The notes under the pieces: generated by a model | What the model saw: the letters and a program-made list of their open reading frames with translations, nothing else | Database searches by the model: none | Told to the model about the DNA's origin: nothing | Shown: piece after piece, positions 43,552 through 51,722 of the stretch | Layout of the letters: the number at the start of each line of letters is the position of its first letter | Numbering within the stretch: position 1 is the stretch's first letter | Program-made: the position numbers and the translations under genes | NCBI RefSeq assembly: GCF_000498535.1 | Contig: NZ_AVGG01000007.1 | Span: 347,211 to 411,210, forward strand | Origin: Flavobacterium limnosediminis JC2902 | GTDB lineage: Bacteria; Bacteroidota; Bacteroidia; Flavobacteriales; Flavobacteriaceae | Direction: 5' to 3' | DNA: 64,000 bases

Positions 43552-44634
43552 TCATTTAAGCCTATACGAAGTACTCCTACCCTTTCCTTCCTGCTCCAGG
43601 ATGTCTTTTTGCATAAGATCCTGAATATCGCGCAAGGCAGTATCTGTTGAGGTCTTGTTAATTTTTGCATATTTTGAGACATTGAGTACCCCAAAGAAAT
43701 CGTCGAGAAGTAAATGAAGTATTTTTTGCTGTCTGACATTGAGTTGTGTTTCCCTGTGTGTTTCCCAAAATTTTGCGCGTATTAATGTTTTAGAAACTAC
43801 TTCGTCTGTTTGTGCCATAGAATGCATAAGGCAATCCAGAAACCATTCTAACCATGGCGTTATGTCTAACTCGCCTTTTTGGGTGTTTTCAAGTATATCG
43901 TAATATTTATTCCTTTCTGCCTGTATTTGTGCTGACATGGAATAAAATCGCTGCGGACTTTGGTCTGCTCTTGCTAATTGTAAATCGGCAATTGCGCGGG
44001 CAATACGTCCGTTACCGTCGTCGAACGGGTGTATGGTTACAAACCATAAATGTGCAATTGCAGCTTTTATTACGGGATCTATACCTTGGTCTGTTTCGAT
44101 CCAGTCTAGAAACTGTTGCATTTCTGCCGGAACTTTTATAGCTGGTGGAGCTTCAAAGTGTATTATTTCCTTCCCCATAGGACCCGAGGTTACCTGCATT
44201 ACATCAGCACGCCACGCACCTACATTGATTTTATACATGCCACTTCTTCCGGTTGGGAATAATGCTGCATGCCAATCAAAAAGCCGTTCGGCTGTTAATG
44301 GTTTGGCGTAGGATTGTGTTGCATCTAAAAGCATTTCTACAATTCCCTCGACGCTACGCTCTGCCGGTACAGCTCCGGCAATTTCAATACCCAAACGTCT
44401 GGCTATGGAGGAACGTACTTGTTCCGGATTAAGTTGTTCGCCTTCAATCTGACTTGTTTTTACCACATCTAAAGTAAGTGCCTTTAACATGGTTTCTTCC
44501 TGTAGTTTAAAACCTAAAGCCTGCATTTGGCCAAGTATTTTTCCTTGATTGTGCCTCACTGCTCCCAATAATGGAGAGATTTTATCGGCATCCCAAGTGA
44601 AATTTGGCCAGTCTTTTCTTTGATGTATGTACAT
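43552..44634 (-). CDS. Fic-domain protein with N-terminal inhibitory helix and winged-helix tail
   Basis: A 360-residue protein. DUF4172-like N-terminus contains the inhibitory motif T60-SQI-E64-G65 ((S/T)xxxE(G/N), class II Fic); the catalytic loop is HPFDDGNGR (residues 202-210), complete. The C-terminal 80 residues form a winged helix (LHLLLDDFFGVLNVSKYAKI ... TDTALRDIQDLMQKDIL, in parts). Such proteins transfer AMP from ATP to a protein Tyr/Ser/Thr, held inactive by the glutamate. The ATG at 44634 is preferred; a GTG at 44640 adds two residues. Upstream lies an array of TGCGGT/ACCGCA boxes, probably bound by its own winged helix. Confidence 0.88.
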   Translation of the reverse strand: MYIHQRKDWPNFTWDADKISPLLGAVRHNQGKILGQMQALGFKLQEETMLKALTLDVVKTSQIEGEQLNPEQVRSSIARRLGIEIAGAVPAERSVEGIVEMLLDATQSYAKPLTAERLFDWHAALFPTGRSGMYKINVGAWRADVMQVTSGPMGKEIIHFEAPPAIKVPAEMQQFLDWIETDQGIDPVIKAAIAHLWFVTIHPFDDGNGRIARAIADLQLARADQSPQRFYSMSAQIQAERNKYYDILENTQKGELDITPWLEWFLDCLMHSMAQTDEVVSKTLIRAKFWETHRETQLNVRQQKILHLLLDDFFGVLNVSKYAKINKTSTDTALRDIQDLMQKDILEQEGKGRSTSYRLK

Positions 44635-44635
44635 A

Positions 44636-44751
44636 ATCACCGCTGTTTTGCGGTAAATATAAGATTTTTTTACCGCACTTTTATTGCTTTGCGGTGATTA
44701 CTTTTCTTTATTGCCGCTTATTTGCGGTGATTGTTTTGGTTTTTCACCGCA
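44636..44751. promoter_or_regulatory. Array of seven ACCGC/TGCGGT boxes upstream of the Fic gene
   Basis: ATCACCGC 44636-44643 (overlapping the start region), TGCGGTA 44649-44655, TACCGCA 44671-44677, TGCGGTGATTA 44690-44700, TTGCCGC 44711-44717, TGCGGTGATT 44723-44732 and TCACCGCA 44744-44751. Alternating orientation gives three to four inverted pairs, as expected for a cooperative repressor. Confidence 0.7.
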
Positions 44752-44975
44752 ATGTGACAATAATTTTGTAAAAAAAACGATATTTAAGTACCAAATATCT
44801 TTCAAAACCTGTTCGTTTTTTGGTCTGATTTAAAGCCTTTTATTTGGTCAAATTGCCAATTATAACTATCTTAGCAATATAAGATTTGAAGATGTTTGCA
44901 GTACAGATGCAAAATCGAGACCCTTGTTTTTTTGGTTACTTGTAACCCTTATAAATAAACGGATTAGTTAGGATG

Positions 44976-44997
44976 TTCGAATCCTGCTCTCCCCACA
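44976..44997 (+). other. tRNA 3' fragment: probable attachment site (attR-type) at the island edge
   Basis: TTCGAATCCTGCTCTCCCCA reads as a T-loop (TTCGAAT), the 3' T-stem strand (CCTGC), acceptor strand (TCTCCCC) and discriminator A. The 5' strand that should precede (GCAGG) is replaced by GGATG, and no GGGGAGA acceptor partner lies in the preceding 100 bases. Hence only the 3' end of a tRNA remains, as tyrosine recombinases leave at the far side of an element. The amino acid identity is not certain; tRNA-Tyr or tRNA-Ser are possible. Confidence 0.7.
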
Positions 44998-45006
44998 AAC
45001 AAAATC

Positions 45007-45040
45007 AAAACCCGGTAAATCTCACGATTTATCGGGTTTT
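45007..45040 (+). terminator. Terminator following the tRNA fragment
   Basis: AAAACCCGGTAAAT (45007-45020) and ATTTATCGGGTTTT (45027-45040), 13 of 14 pairs, then T-rich sequence. It may be the original terminator of the tRNA gene. Confidence 0.8.
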
Positions 45041-45152
45041 TGCTTTTTAGACACTTCAAAATATTCATCCGATCTTCATATTTCCCTATTTTTGCATTAT
45101 CAAAACAACTGCAGACACATTTTTACACTTCCAACTTTAACTCACAAAAAAA

Positions 45153-45725
45153 ATGCAACTCGTTTTCGCTTCCAACAACAAGAATAAAATCAGAGAAATT
45201 CAGCAATTGCTTCCGGAAAGCATTTCCATTTTATCACTGGAAGACATCGGTTGTGATGTGGATATACCGGAAACCGCCGATACCATTGAAGGCAACGCCA
45301 TCCTAAAAGCCAATTATGTAACCGAAAACTACGGATACAATTGCTTTGCCGATGACAGCGGTTTAGAAATCGAAGTCCTAAATGGTGCTCCGGGTGTATA
45401 TTCCGCACGATTCGCGGGTCCGCAACGCAATGATACCGATAATATCAACAAGGTACTCGAACTCCTTGAAAACGAAACGAACCGAAAAGCCAATTTCAAA
45501 ACCGTTATCGCACTTAATTTAGACGGAAAACAGCACCTTTTTACCGGAATTGTGAACGGTGAAATCATAAAAGAACCACGCGGAACCAATGGCTTTGGAT
45601 ACGATCCTATCTTTATTGCGGATGGTTTTTCGGATACATTTGCACAAATTTCACTCGAAGAAAAGGCGCTAGCAAGCCATCGCGGCAAGGCCGTAGCCCT
45701 TTTAACGACGTTTCTAAAAAAGTAA
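45153..45725 (+). CDS. rdgB: RdgB/HAM1 non-canonical purine NTP pyrophosphatase
   Basis: A 190-residue cytosolic house-cleaning enzyme that hydrolyses dITP, dHAPTP and XTP to the monophosphate and PPi, keeping them out of DNA. Seen: N-terminal nucleotide-binding FASNNKNKIREIQQLL, the metal/catalytic region DDSGLEIEVLNGAPGVYSAR, GFGYDPIF near 143 and the SHRGKA end. Normal length for the family. It is the first chromosomal gene right of the attachment-like site, plus strand, monocistronic in view. Confidence 0.95.
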   Translation: MQLVFASNNKNKIREIQQLLPESISILSLEDIGCDVDIPETADTIEGNAILKANYVTENYGYNCFADDSGLEIEVLNGAPGVYSARFAGPQRNDTDNINKVLELLENETNRKANFKTVIALNLDGKQHLFTGIVNGEIIKEPRGTNGFGYDPIFIADGFSDTFAQISLEEKALASHRGKAVALLTTFLKK

Positions 45726-45796
45726 CTTATTGATTTTCAATACGTAATAAAATTTTAATAATGGGTTTTGTATTAGTTTATTCCATTAATAATCAA

Positions 45797-45804
45797 TACC
45801 TTTG
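45797..45804 (+). promoter_or_regulatory. Promoter -7 element for the DEAD-box helicase
   Basis: TACCTTTG matches TAnnTTTG; ATG follows 20 bases later. The -33 TTTG nearest (45767-45770) is 26 bases away, longer than usual. Confidence 0.4.
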
Positions 45805-45824
45805 CACCCAATTTAAAATATTTT

Positions 45825-47729
45825 ATGAATAAATTTGAACAATTAGGATTGAATGAATCGCTACTGCTGGCGATTAAAGATCTAGGATTTGAGAATCCGT
45901 CAGAAGTGCAAGAAAAAGCGATTCCAGTACTATTGGAACAAAACACAGATTTAGTTGCCCTAGCGCAAACAGGTACAGGGAAAACCGCCGCTTTTGGTTT
46001 TCCACTAATTCAGAAAATTGATGCTGAGAACAGAAATACTCAGGCATTAATTTTGTCGCCAACGCGTGAATTATGCTTACAAATCACCAACGAGATTAAA
46101 TTATACTCAAAGTACATAAAGGGGTTACATACTGTGGCTGTTTATGGTGGTGCAAGCATTACAGAACAAGCTAGAGAGGTAAAACGTGGCGCACAGATTA
46201 TTGTGGCTACACCAGGTAGAATGCAAGACATGATTAACAGAGGTCTTGTAAACATTAAAAACATCGACTTTTGTATCTTAGATGAGGCAGATGAGATGTT
46301 GAACATGGGATTCTATGACGACATTTGTTCCATATTATCGGACACACCGGAAGAGAAAAACACATGGTTATTCTCTGCAACGATGCCTGCTGAAGTAGCA
46401 CGTATCGGAAAACAATTCATGTCGGAACCTGTAGAAATTACGGTAGGACATAAGAACTCAGGTTCAGCTACGGTTTCACACGAATTTTACATGGTAAATG
46501 CCCGTGACCGTTACGAAGCCTTAAAACGTTTGGCGGATGCTAACCCAGATATTTTCTCGGTAGTTTTCTGTCGTACAAAAAGAGACACTCAGGCTGTTGC
46601 CGAAAAATTAATCGAAGACGGTTATAACGCTGCGGCTTTACACGGCGATTTATCTCAGGCACAACGTGATGGGGTAATGAAATCGTTCCGTGGTCGTCAG
46701 ATTCAGATGTTGGTTGCTACAGACGTTGCAGCTCGTGGAATCGACGTTGACAACGTAACACACGTAGTAAACTACCAGTTACCAGATGAAATCGAAACCT
46801 ATAACCACCGTTCAGGTCGTACAGGTCGTGCAGGAAAACTAGGTACTTCCATCGTTATCATTACGAAAAGTGAATTACGTAAAATTTCGGCTATCGAAAG
46901 AATCATCAAACAGAAATTCGAGGAGAAAACGATTCCAAACGGAATTGAAATCTGCGAAATTCAGTTGTTGCACTTAGCGAACAAGATTAAGGACACAGAG
47001 GTTGATCACGAAATCGACAACTACTTACCGGCAATTAACGAAGTTTTAGATGGCTTATCTAAAGAAGAATTAATTAAGAAAATGGTTTCTGTTGAGTTTA
47101 ACCGATTCATCAGCTACTACAAAAAGAAAAGAGATTTATCAAGTCAATCAGGTGGTGAAAGAAGTTCTGAAGGCAGAGCACCTCAAGAAGGTGATGCGGT
47201 TCGTTATTTCATCAACATCGGTTCGAGAGATAATTTCGATTGGATGTCATTGAAAGACTACTTAAAAGAAACATTAGACTTAGGTCGTGATGATGTATTT
47301 AAAGTAGACGTTAAAGAAGGATTCTCTTTCTTTAATACCGATGCAGAACATTCTGACAAAGTAATGGAAGTCTTAAACAACGTTCAACTGGAAGGAAGAC
47401 GTATCAACGTTGAGATTTCTAAAAACGACGGTGGCGGAAGACGTGATCATAACGGAAGAAATTCAGGCGGAGAAAGAAGAGGCGGCTTTGGCGGTGAACG
47501 CAGAGGTGGTTTCGGAGGAGAACGCAGAAGTTTCGGAGGCGATCGCGACAGAGCTCCAAGAGGCGAAAGAAGTGACCGCGGTGGTTTTGGCGGAGGACGT
47601 TCAGACCGTCCGGAAAGAAGAAGCGATTCTTCATCAGCCGAAAGAGCACCACGTAACGAGCGTCGTTCAGGAGGTACAACACCAAGACGTTCGGACAGCC
47701 CGGCTCCAAGAAGACCAAGAAGAAGCTAA
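45825..47729 (+). CDS. DEAD-box RNA helicase with RNA-binding and RGG-rich tail
   Basis: A 634-residue ATP-dependent RNA helicase, CsdA/DeaD-like. Core motifs: AQTGTGKT (47-54), PTRELCLQ near 79, ATPGRMQD, DEAD (153-156), SATMPAEV, and in domain 2 ARGIDVDNV and HRSGRTGRAG. Residues about 455-535 form a DbpA/CsdA-like RNA-recognition domain (INIGSRDNFDWMSLKDYL). The last 90 residues are low complexity with GGERRGGFGGERR and DRGGFGGGR repeats. It likely serves ribosome assembly and mRNA decay, particularly in the cold. Standalone gene. Confidence 0.95.
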   Translation: MNKFEQLGLNESLLLAIKDLGFENPSEVQEKAIPVLLEQNTDLVALAQTGTGKTAAFGFPLIQKIDAENRNTQALILSPTRELCLQITNEIKLYSKYIKGLHTVAVYGGASITEQAREVKRGAQIIVATPGRMQDMINRGLVNIKNIDFCILDEADEMLNMGFYDDICSILSDTPEEKNTWLFSATMPAEVARIGKQFMSEPVEITVGHKNSGSATVSHEFYMVNARDRYEALKRLADANPDIFSVVFCRTKRDTQAVAEKLIEDGYNAAALHGDLSQAQRDGVMKSFRGRQIQMLVATDVAARGIDVDNVTHVVNYQLPDEIETYNHRSGRTGRAGKLGTSIVIITKSELRKISAIERIIKQKFEEKTIPNGIEICEIQLLHLANKIKDTEVDHEIDNYLPAINEVLDGLSKEELIKKMVSVEFNRFISYYKKKRDLSSQSGGERSSEGRAPQEGDAVRYFINIGSRDNFDWMSLKDYLKETLDLGRDDVFKVDVKEGFSFFNTDAEHSDKVMEVLNNVQLEGRRINVEISKNDGGGRRDHNGRNSGGERRGGFGGERRGGFGGERRSFGGDRDRAPRGERSDRGGFGGGRSDRPERRSDSSSAERAPRNERRSGGTTPRRSDSPAPRRPRRS

Positions 47730-47807
47730 TTCTTTTTGTTAATTTTCTTAAAATAAAAATTAAAAGCTACAAAATATCTAGTACATTTAGACCTTTCTAA
47801 ATTCAGT

Positions 47808-48578
47808 ATGAAATATTTTGTAGTTTTTTTATTATCCCTGTTTTCGCTCATCACATTTGCCCAAGAGGGAGAACTCACCAGAATATCGGGAGTAGTTGTC
47901 AACGAAGCCAACTTATTACCCAAAAGCGACGTTAACGTCATCAATCTTAACACCGTAAAAGGTACTACAACCAACGGAAGAGGCGAATTTGAAATCGACG
48001 CTAAAGTTAACGACACACTACATTTTTCTTATATCGGTTTCCAATCCATAAAAATCCGTGTTTCTGCCGACTGGGTTAAAAACAAAACCGGATTCAAGGT
48101 AAAACTTACCGAAAAAGCCTATGCTTTGGAAGAAATGTTTATCCCAAGATACTTACTGACGGGATACATCGAAGTCGACACCAAACTGATTGCGCTTAAT
48201 GAAGCACAACGCTACAGTATTTCCGGACTCCCTTACGGCTATGAGTCAGGCGGAAGCGCTGCATCTCAAGTCGGAAAAGTAATGGGTGCCCTCTCAAATC
48301 CTGCCGACGCCCTATATAATGTTTTCGGTAAGAAACCGAAGGAGATGAAAAAACTCAAGGAATTCAAAAAAGACGAAACCATCCGAAACGTTTTGGCTTC
48401 CAAATACGACCGTGAAACCGTTGCCGCTATCTTAGGCATCGACAAAAAAGAAATCAAAGACATCTTAAAAAGCTGTAATTATTCTGATGCGTTTATCGAA
48501 ACCGCAAACGACCTTCAAATCATGGATGCGATCAAAGGCTGTTATGAGGATTATAAGTTATTGAAGAAGAATAATTAG
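47808..48578 (+). CDS. Exported protein with carboxypeptidase-D regulatory-like domain
   Basis: A 256-residue exported protein: signal peptide (ending TFAQ, residue 19), a CarboxypepD_reg-like Greek-key domain (RISGVVVNEANLLPKSDVNV ... TTNGRGEFEIDAKVNDTLHF; quoted in parts), residues 24-105, then a soluble helical part without recognised family. The first domain is the one found at the start of SusC transporters, but no plug or barrel follows, so this is a standalone surface/periplasmic protein. Function unknown. Confidence 0.8.
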   Translation: MKYFVVFLLSLFSLITFAQEGELTRISGVVVNEANLLPKSDVNVINLNTVKGTTTNGRGEFEIDAKVNDTLHFSYIGFQSIKIRVSADWVKNKTGFKVKLTEKAYALEEMFIPRYLLTGYIEVDTKLIALNEAQRYSISGLPYGYESGGSAASQVGKVMGALSNPADALYNVFGKKPKEMKKLKEFKKDETIRNVLASKYDRETVAAILGIDKKEIKDILKSCNYSDAFIETANDLQIMDAIKGCYEDYKLLKKNN

Positions 48579-48680
48579 GATGCAGATTACAGGTTGCAGA
48601 ACGCAGGTTACAGATAGCAGAACGTAAATTTCTGAGTACTGCTATCTGATTTCTTTCACCAACTGATTACTGTCGTCTGA
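48579..48680. repeat. Low-complexity intergenic repeat with GATTACAG/GCAGA units
   Basis: Near-tandem units such as GCAGATTACAGGTTGCAGA and GTTACAGATAGCAGA, then CAACTGATTACTG and CTGATTACTG. Such 'random word' repeats are common between Flavobacterium genes; no coding potential. Confidence 0.55.
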
Positions 48681-49352
48681 TTACTGAACACTTTCCAAAT
48701 ACTTCTTCGTAATAAAATCAATATCCTTAATCGACTTTCGGGCCCAGTCGATGCGTTTTTCCAGCAATTCAGCTTCCGTAAGTTGCCAATTGATGTCTGA
48801 ATGACGCAAACGCGTGGAAATATGCTGCAGAATAATCGCTGCCGAAACCGATATATTCAGACTTTCCGTAAAACCCACCATCGGAATTTTTAAAAATCCA
48901 TCTGCCTGACGTAAAACCTCTTCAGACAAACCCAGACGTTCCGTACCGAAAAACAAGGCCGACGGTTTCGAAATATCAAAATCTTCCAACAGGCAATCAT
49001 TTTCATGCGGCGTGGTAGCAATAATCTGATATCCTCTCGCTTTCAGATCATCGATGCAATCCTGATTCGTACTGTAACGGTGAATATCCACCCATTTCTC
49101 GGCACCCATCGCAATTTCCTTATCAATTGTTTTTCCGTATTTCTGCTCGACCACATGCAATTCCTGAACTCCGAAAACCTCACAACTGCGCATTACCGCG
49201 CTGGTATTGTGCAACTGAAACAAATCCTCAACCGCAACCGTAAAATGCTTGGTTCGGTTTTGAAGCACTTCCAGAAAACGCTCTTTTCGGTTTGGCGTTA
49301 TGAATTCTTCCAGATAATTCAGATAATCGGGGTCGGATAAAAGGTTTTCCAT
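48681..49352 (-). CDS. trmH: SpoU-family tRNA/rRNA 2'-O-methyltransferase (TrmH-like)
   Basis: A 223-residue SPOUT-knot methyltransferase that uses S-adenosylmethionine. Motif 1: HNTSAVMRSCEVFGVQE (about residue 43); motif 2: FFGTERLGLSEEVL; motif 3: IPMVGFTESLNISVSAA. All three knot motifs are intact. TrmH modifies G18 of tRNA; a 23S target cannot be excluded. Divergent from the sigma factor gene (57-base gap). Confidence 0.9.
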   Translation of the reverse strand: MENLLSDPDYLNYLEEFITPNRKERFLEVLQNRTKHFTVAVEDLFQLHNTSAVMRSCEVFGVQELHVVEQKYGKTIDKEIAMGAEKWVDIHRYSTNQDCIDDLKARGYQIIATTPHENDCLLEDFDISKPSALFFGTERLGLSEEVLRQADGFLKIPMVGFTESLNISVSAAIILQHISTRLRHSDINWQLTEAELLEKRIDWARKSIKDIDFITKKYLESVQ

Positions 49353-49409
49353 TAAAAACGCGGAATTTTAAATATTGTTTACTAATTTAGACAGAGTTAA
49401 TTCTTACGT

Positions 49410-49940
49410 ATGACTCAAGACGAATTATTGCCGCTAATTTATAAAAAAGACGACAAAGCTTTCACGCTTTTGTACGATATGTATGCCAAAAGCCTTTTCG
49501 GCGTAATTTACAATCTTATAAGGGATAAGGAGGAAGCGGAAGACGTACTTCAGGAAACTTTTGTAAAAATCTGGAAAAACATCGAGACGTATAACGAGAG
49601 TAAAGGCCGCTTTTACACTTGGATGCTTAACATCGCCCGCAATAATGCCATCGATAAATTGCGCTCCAAAAACTTTAACAACAATCAGAAAAACCTATCG
49701 GTTGATAATTTCGTACATGTACTGGAGGATCCGAACAAAGTCAGCAATAAAATTGACGCCATCGGCATTCAGGAATTTGTAAAAAAACTGAAACCCAAAT
49801 GCATACAGATAATCGATTTACTGTTTTTTAAAGGCTATACCCAACAGGAAGCTTCCGACGAACTTGAAATTCCGCTGGGCACCGTAAAAACACAAAACAG
49901 AAACTGCATCAACGAATTAAGAAACCTATTGAAAGTATAA
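49410..49940 (+). CDS. ECF-type RNA polymerase sigma factor
   Basis: A 176-residue extracytoplasmic-function sigma factor: region 2 (FTLLYDMYAKSLFGVIYNLI, EEAEDVLQETFVKIWKNI, FYTWMLNIARNNAIDKLRSK) and region 4 (LLFFKGYTQQEASDELEIPLGTVKTQ, shortened as QQEASDELEIPLGTVKT). The stop overlaps the first base of the anti-sigma start, so the two genes are coupled. Function: stress-responsive gene activation, held by the neighbour anti-sigma. Confidence 0.93.
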   Translation: MTQDELLPLIYKKDDKAFTLLYDMYAKSLFGVIYNLIRDKEEAEDVLQETFVKIWKNIETYNESKGRFYTWMLNIARNNAIDKLRSKNFNNNQKNLSVDNFVHVLEDPNKVSNKIDAIGIQEFVKKLKPKCIQIIDLLFFKGYTQQEASDELEIPLGTVKTQNRNCINELRNLLKV

Positions 49941-50740
49941 TGAACAGCAGAGAATATATAGAGAGTGGCATTTTAGAACTTTATGTTTTCGGAAAACTTT
50001 CGGAGGAAGAAGCCCGTGAAGTACAGCAAATGGCAACAGACAACCCCGCCATACGAACCGAAATCGCGGCCATTGAACAAGCCGTAATCAACCTTTCCCA
50101 CAGTGTTTCACCAAACATCTCATCGGAAACCTATGATAAAATCCGCCATGAACTACTTGGAGATGCACCGGAAGTAATTCAAATGAAATCCAAAACCAAC
50201 TGGGCACAGTACCTGGGATGGGCCGCGGCTGTAGTCATCCTACTTGGAGCCGGGTTCATGTACCTTAGAATGAACGATCAGATAAATGGCGTTATCAATT
50301 CGGAAATAGAAAAAGACAGCTCCGAATTCAAATCCATGCAAAAAACCATCATTACCCTTGAAGATAAAAACAAAGCTTCCGAAAACCTTTTAAACATCAT
50401 TCGGGACAAAAACAACAGGATTATAACACTTGAAGGACAGCCCGCCATGCCAACCGCTATGGCTAAAGTCTATTGGAACAAAGCCACACAAGCCGTTCAC
50501 ATAGACGCTCAGGGCTTACCAGAACCGCCGCAAGGTATGGTGTATCAGGTTTGGTCACTCAAAATGGATCCGCTCACACCGACAAGCATCGGCTTACTCG
50601 ACAAAGCATCAGCCGAAACCACCAAAATGTACAAAGTAGACAACACCACGGAAGCTGAAGCCTTCGGAATCACACTGGAACCGGAAGGCGGAAGCGCAGT
50701 TCCAACGATGGAGCAACTGTACACTTTAGGAAAAGTTTAG
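49940..50740 (+). CDS. Anti-sigma factor, RskA-like
   Basis: A 266-residue single-pass membrane protein. Cytosolic N-terminal part (residues 1-90) with ELYVFGKLSEEEAREVQQ, one membrane helix (about 94-112, YLGWAAAVVILLGAGFMYL), then a C-terminal extracytoplasmic part with RskA-type signature (AKVYWNKATQAVHIDAQGLP, QVWSLKMDPLTPTSIGLLD, GITLEPEGGSAVPT). It binds the sigma factor made by the overlapping upstream gene and releases it in response to envelope signals. Confidence 0.9.
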   Translation: MNSREYIESGILELYVFGKLSEEEAREVQQMATDNPAIRTEIAAIEQAVINLSHSVSPNISSETYDKIRHELLGDAPEVIQMKSKTNWAQYLGWAAAVVILLGAGFMYLRMNDQINGVINSEIEKDSSEFKSMQKTIITLEDKNKASENLLNIIRDKNNRIITLEGQPAMPTAMAKVYWNKATQAVHIDAQGLPEPPQGMVYQVWSLKMDPLTPTSIGLLDKASAETTKMYKVDNTTEAEAFGITLEPEGGSAVPTMEQLYTLGKV

Positions 50741-50743
50741 TTT

Positions 50744-50835
50744 TTTTTGGAGCGAAAGGCTTGGGCTTATTTGGAATCCATGTTCCTGCTGTCCGTTACA
50801 ATCTGTCATTGCAAGCTTGCCAAGCAATCTCACAA
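50744..50835. repeat. Composite interspersed repeats
   Basis: The stretch contains CCATGTTCCTGCTGTCCGTT and then TGTCATTGCAAGCTTGCCAA followed by GCAATCTCA (50804-50832). The latter is the GTCATTGCGAG...CAATCTC family often dispersed in Bacteroidota intergenes; its arms TTGCAAGCTTGCCAA are near-palindromic. No gene. Confidence 0.55.
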
Positions 50836-50923
50836 TAACAGGATTTCCACTCCCATCAGGGCTATTGAAGCATCCCTTTTTGTATCTGTTATGTTACCCA
50901 AAAACACCTCATACGGTTAAAAA

Positions 50924-51607
50924 ATGAAAAAGAAACTCGTAATCCTATCCGGAGCCGGCATGAGCGCCGAAAGCGGCATCAAAACCTTTCGCGATGCAGA
51001 CGGTCTTTGGGAAGGTCACGACATTATGGAAGTCGCCTCACCCATCGGATGGGATAAAAACCCGGAACTGGTCCTGGATTTCTACAACAAACGCCGCGCA
51101 CAGCTTTTCGAAGTACACCCCAACCGCGGACACGAAATCATAGCCGAACTGGAAAATCAGTTTGACGTTCATGTAATTACCCAAAACGTAGACGACCTGC
51201 ACGAACGCGCCGGAAGTACCAACGTTCTACACCTGCACGGCGAATTGTTGAAAGTACGAAGCATAACCAACGAAAACCACATCCTCGATTGGAAAACCGA
51301 TTTAATTTTAGGTGACACCGACAAACACGGCAACCAACTCCGTCCCCACATCGTCTGGTTCGGGGAAGCCGTTCCCGCTATAGACGAGGCCATTGATATC
51401 GTGGAAACCGCTGATATTCTTATCGTAATCGGAACCTCCTTACAAGTCTATCCCGCCGCAGGATTGATGAATTATGCCAAACAAGACGTTCCGGTGTATT
51501 ACATCGATTTAAAACCTGCCACAATTTACGATTTACCGAATCCTCTGGAAGTACTTTCGATGACCGCCAGTGAGGGAATGGAATTGGTGAAGGGGAAATT
51601 GAGATGA
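50924..51607 (+). CDS. cobB: Sirtuin-family NAD-dependent protein deacylase (CobB-like), without zinc cysteines
   Basis: A 227-residue Sir2-type enzyme which removes acetyl or succinyl groups from lysine using NAD+. Motifs: GAGMSAESGIKTFRD (10-24), ITQNVDDLHERAG (about 85-97), HLHGEL with the catalytic His, and GTSLQVYPAAGLM. The Y and R of FYNKRR, associated with class III desuccinylases, are present. The entire protein has no cysteine, so the usual four-cysteine zinc module is missing; this subtype occurs in Bacteroidota. It stands alone. Confidence 0.9.
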   Translation: MKKKLVILSGAGMSAESGIKTFRDADGLWEGHDIMEVASPIGWDKNPELVLDFYNKRRAQLFEVHPNRGHEIIAELENQFDVHVITQNVDDLHERAGSTNVLHLHGELLKVRSITNENHILDWKTDLILGDTDKHGNQLRPHIVWFGEAVPAIDEAIDIVETADILIVIGTSLQVYPAAGLMNYAKQDVPVYYIDLKPATIYDLPNPLEVLSMTASEGMELVKGKLR

Positions 51608-51661
51608 GGAATAAGAAGCAAGAGACAAGAGACAAGAAGCAAGAGATAAGGGATAAGGGAT
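51608..51661. repeat. Purine-rich AAGAGACAAGA tandem-like repeat
   Basis: Imperfect units GAAGCAAGAGACAAGA, ACAAGAAGCAAGAG, ATAAGGGATAAGGGATAA. Common in Flavobacterium intergenes; no ORF. Confidence 0.6.
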
Positions 51662-51722
51662 AACTTAAAAAAGAGGGAGGCCAGACGTTAACTGCAATTA
51701 TAAAAACAAAAAAAAACTATTT

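Larger units (their letters stand above)
44752..45152. other. Gene-free stretch between the Fic gene and rdgB
   Basis: No ORF. It holds GGTTAC/GTAACC inverted repeat (44934-44947), the tRNA 3' fragment (44976-44995), the terminator (45007-45040) and a possible TATTTTTG -7 element for rdgB at 45087-45094. The first 180 bases are AT-rich with nothing else recognised. Confidence 0.6.

Noticed and set aside
41847..44634. Restriction-modification pair formed by the nuclease-like and Fic genes
   Set aside because: No methyltransferase motif is present in either protein and the genes converge rather than form an operon.
44880..44998. A complete tRNA gene before 45,000
   Set aside because: Only the T-loop, 3' T-stem strand and acceptor strand are present; no matching 5' acceptor, D-arm or anticodon arm can be folded from the preceding bases.
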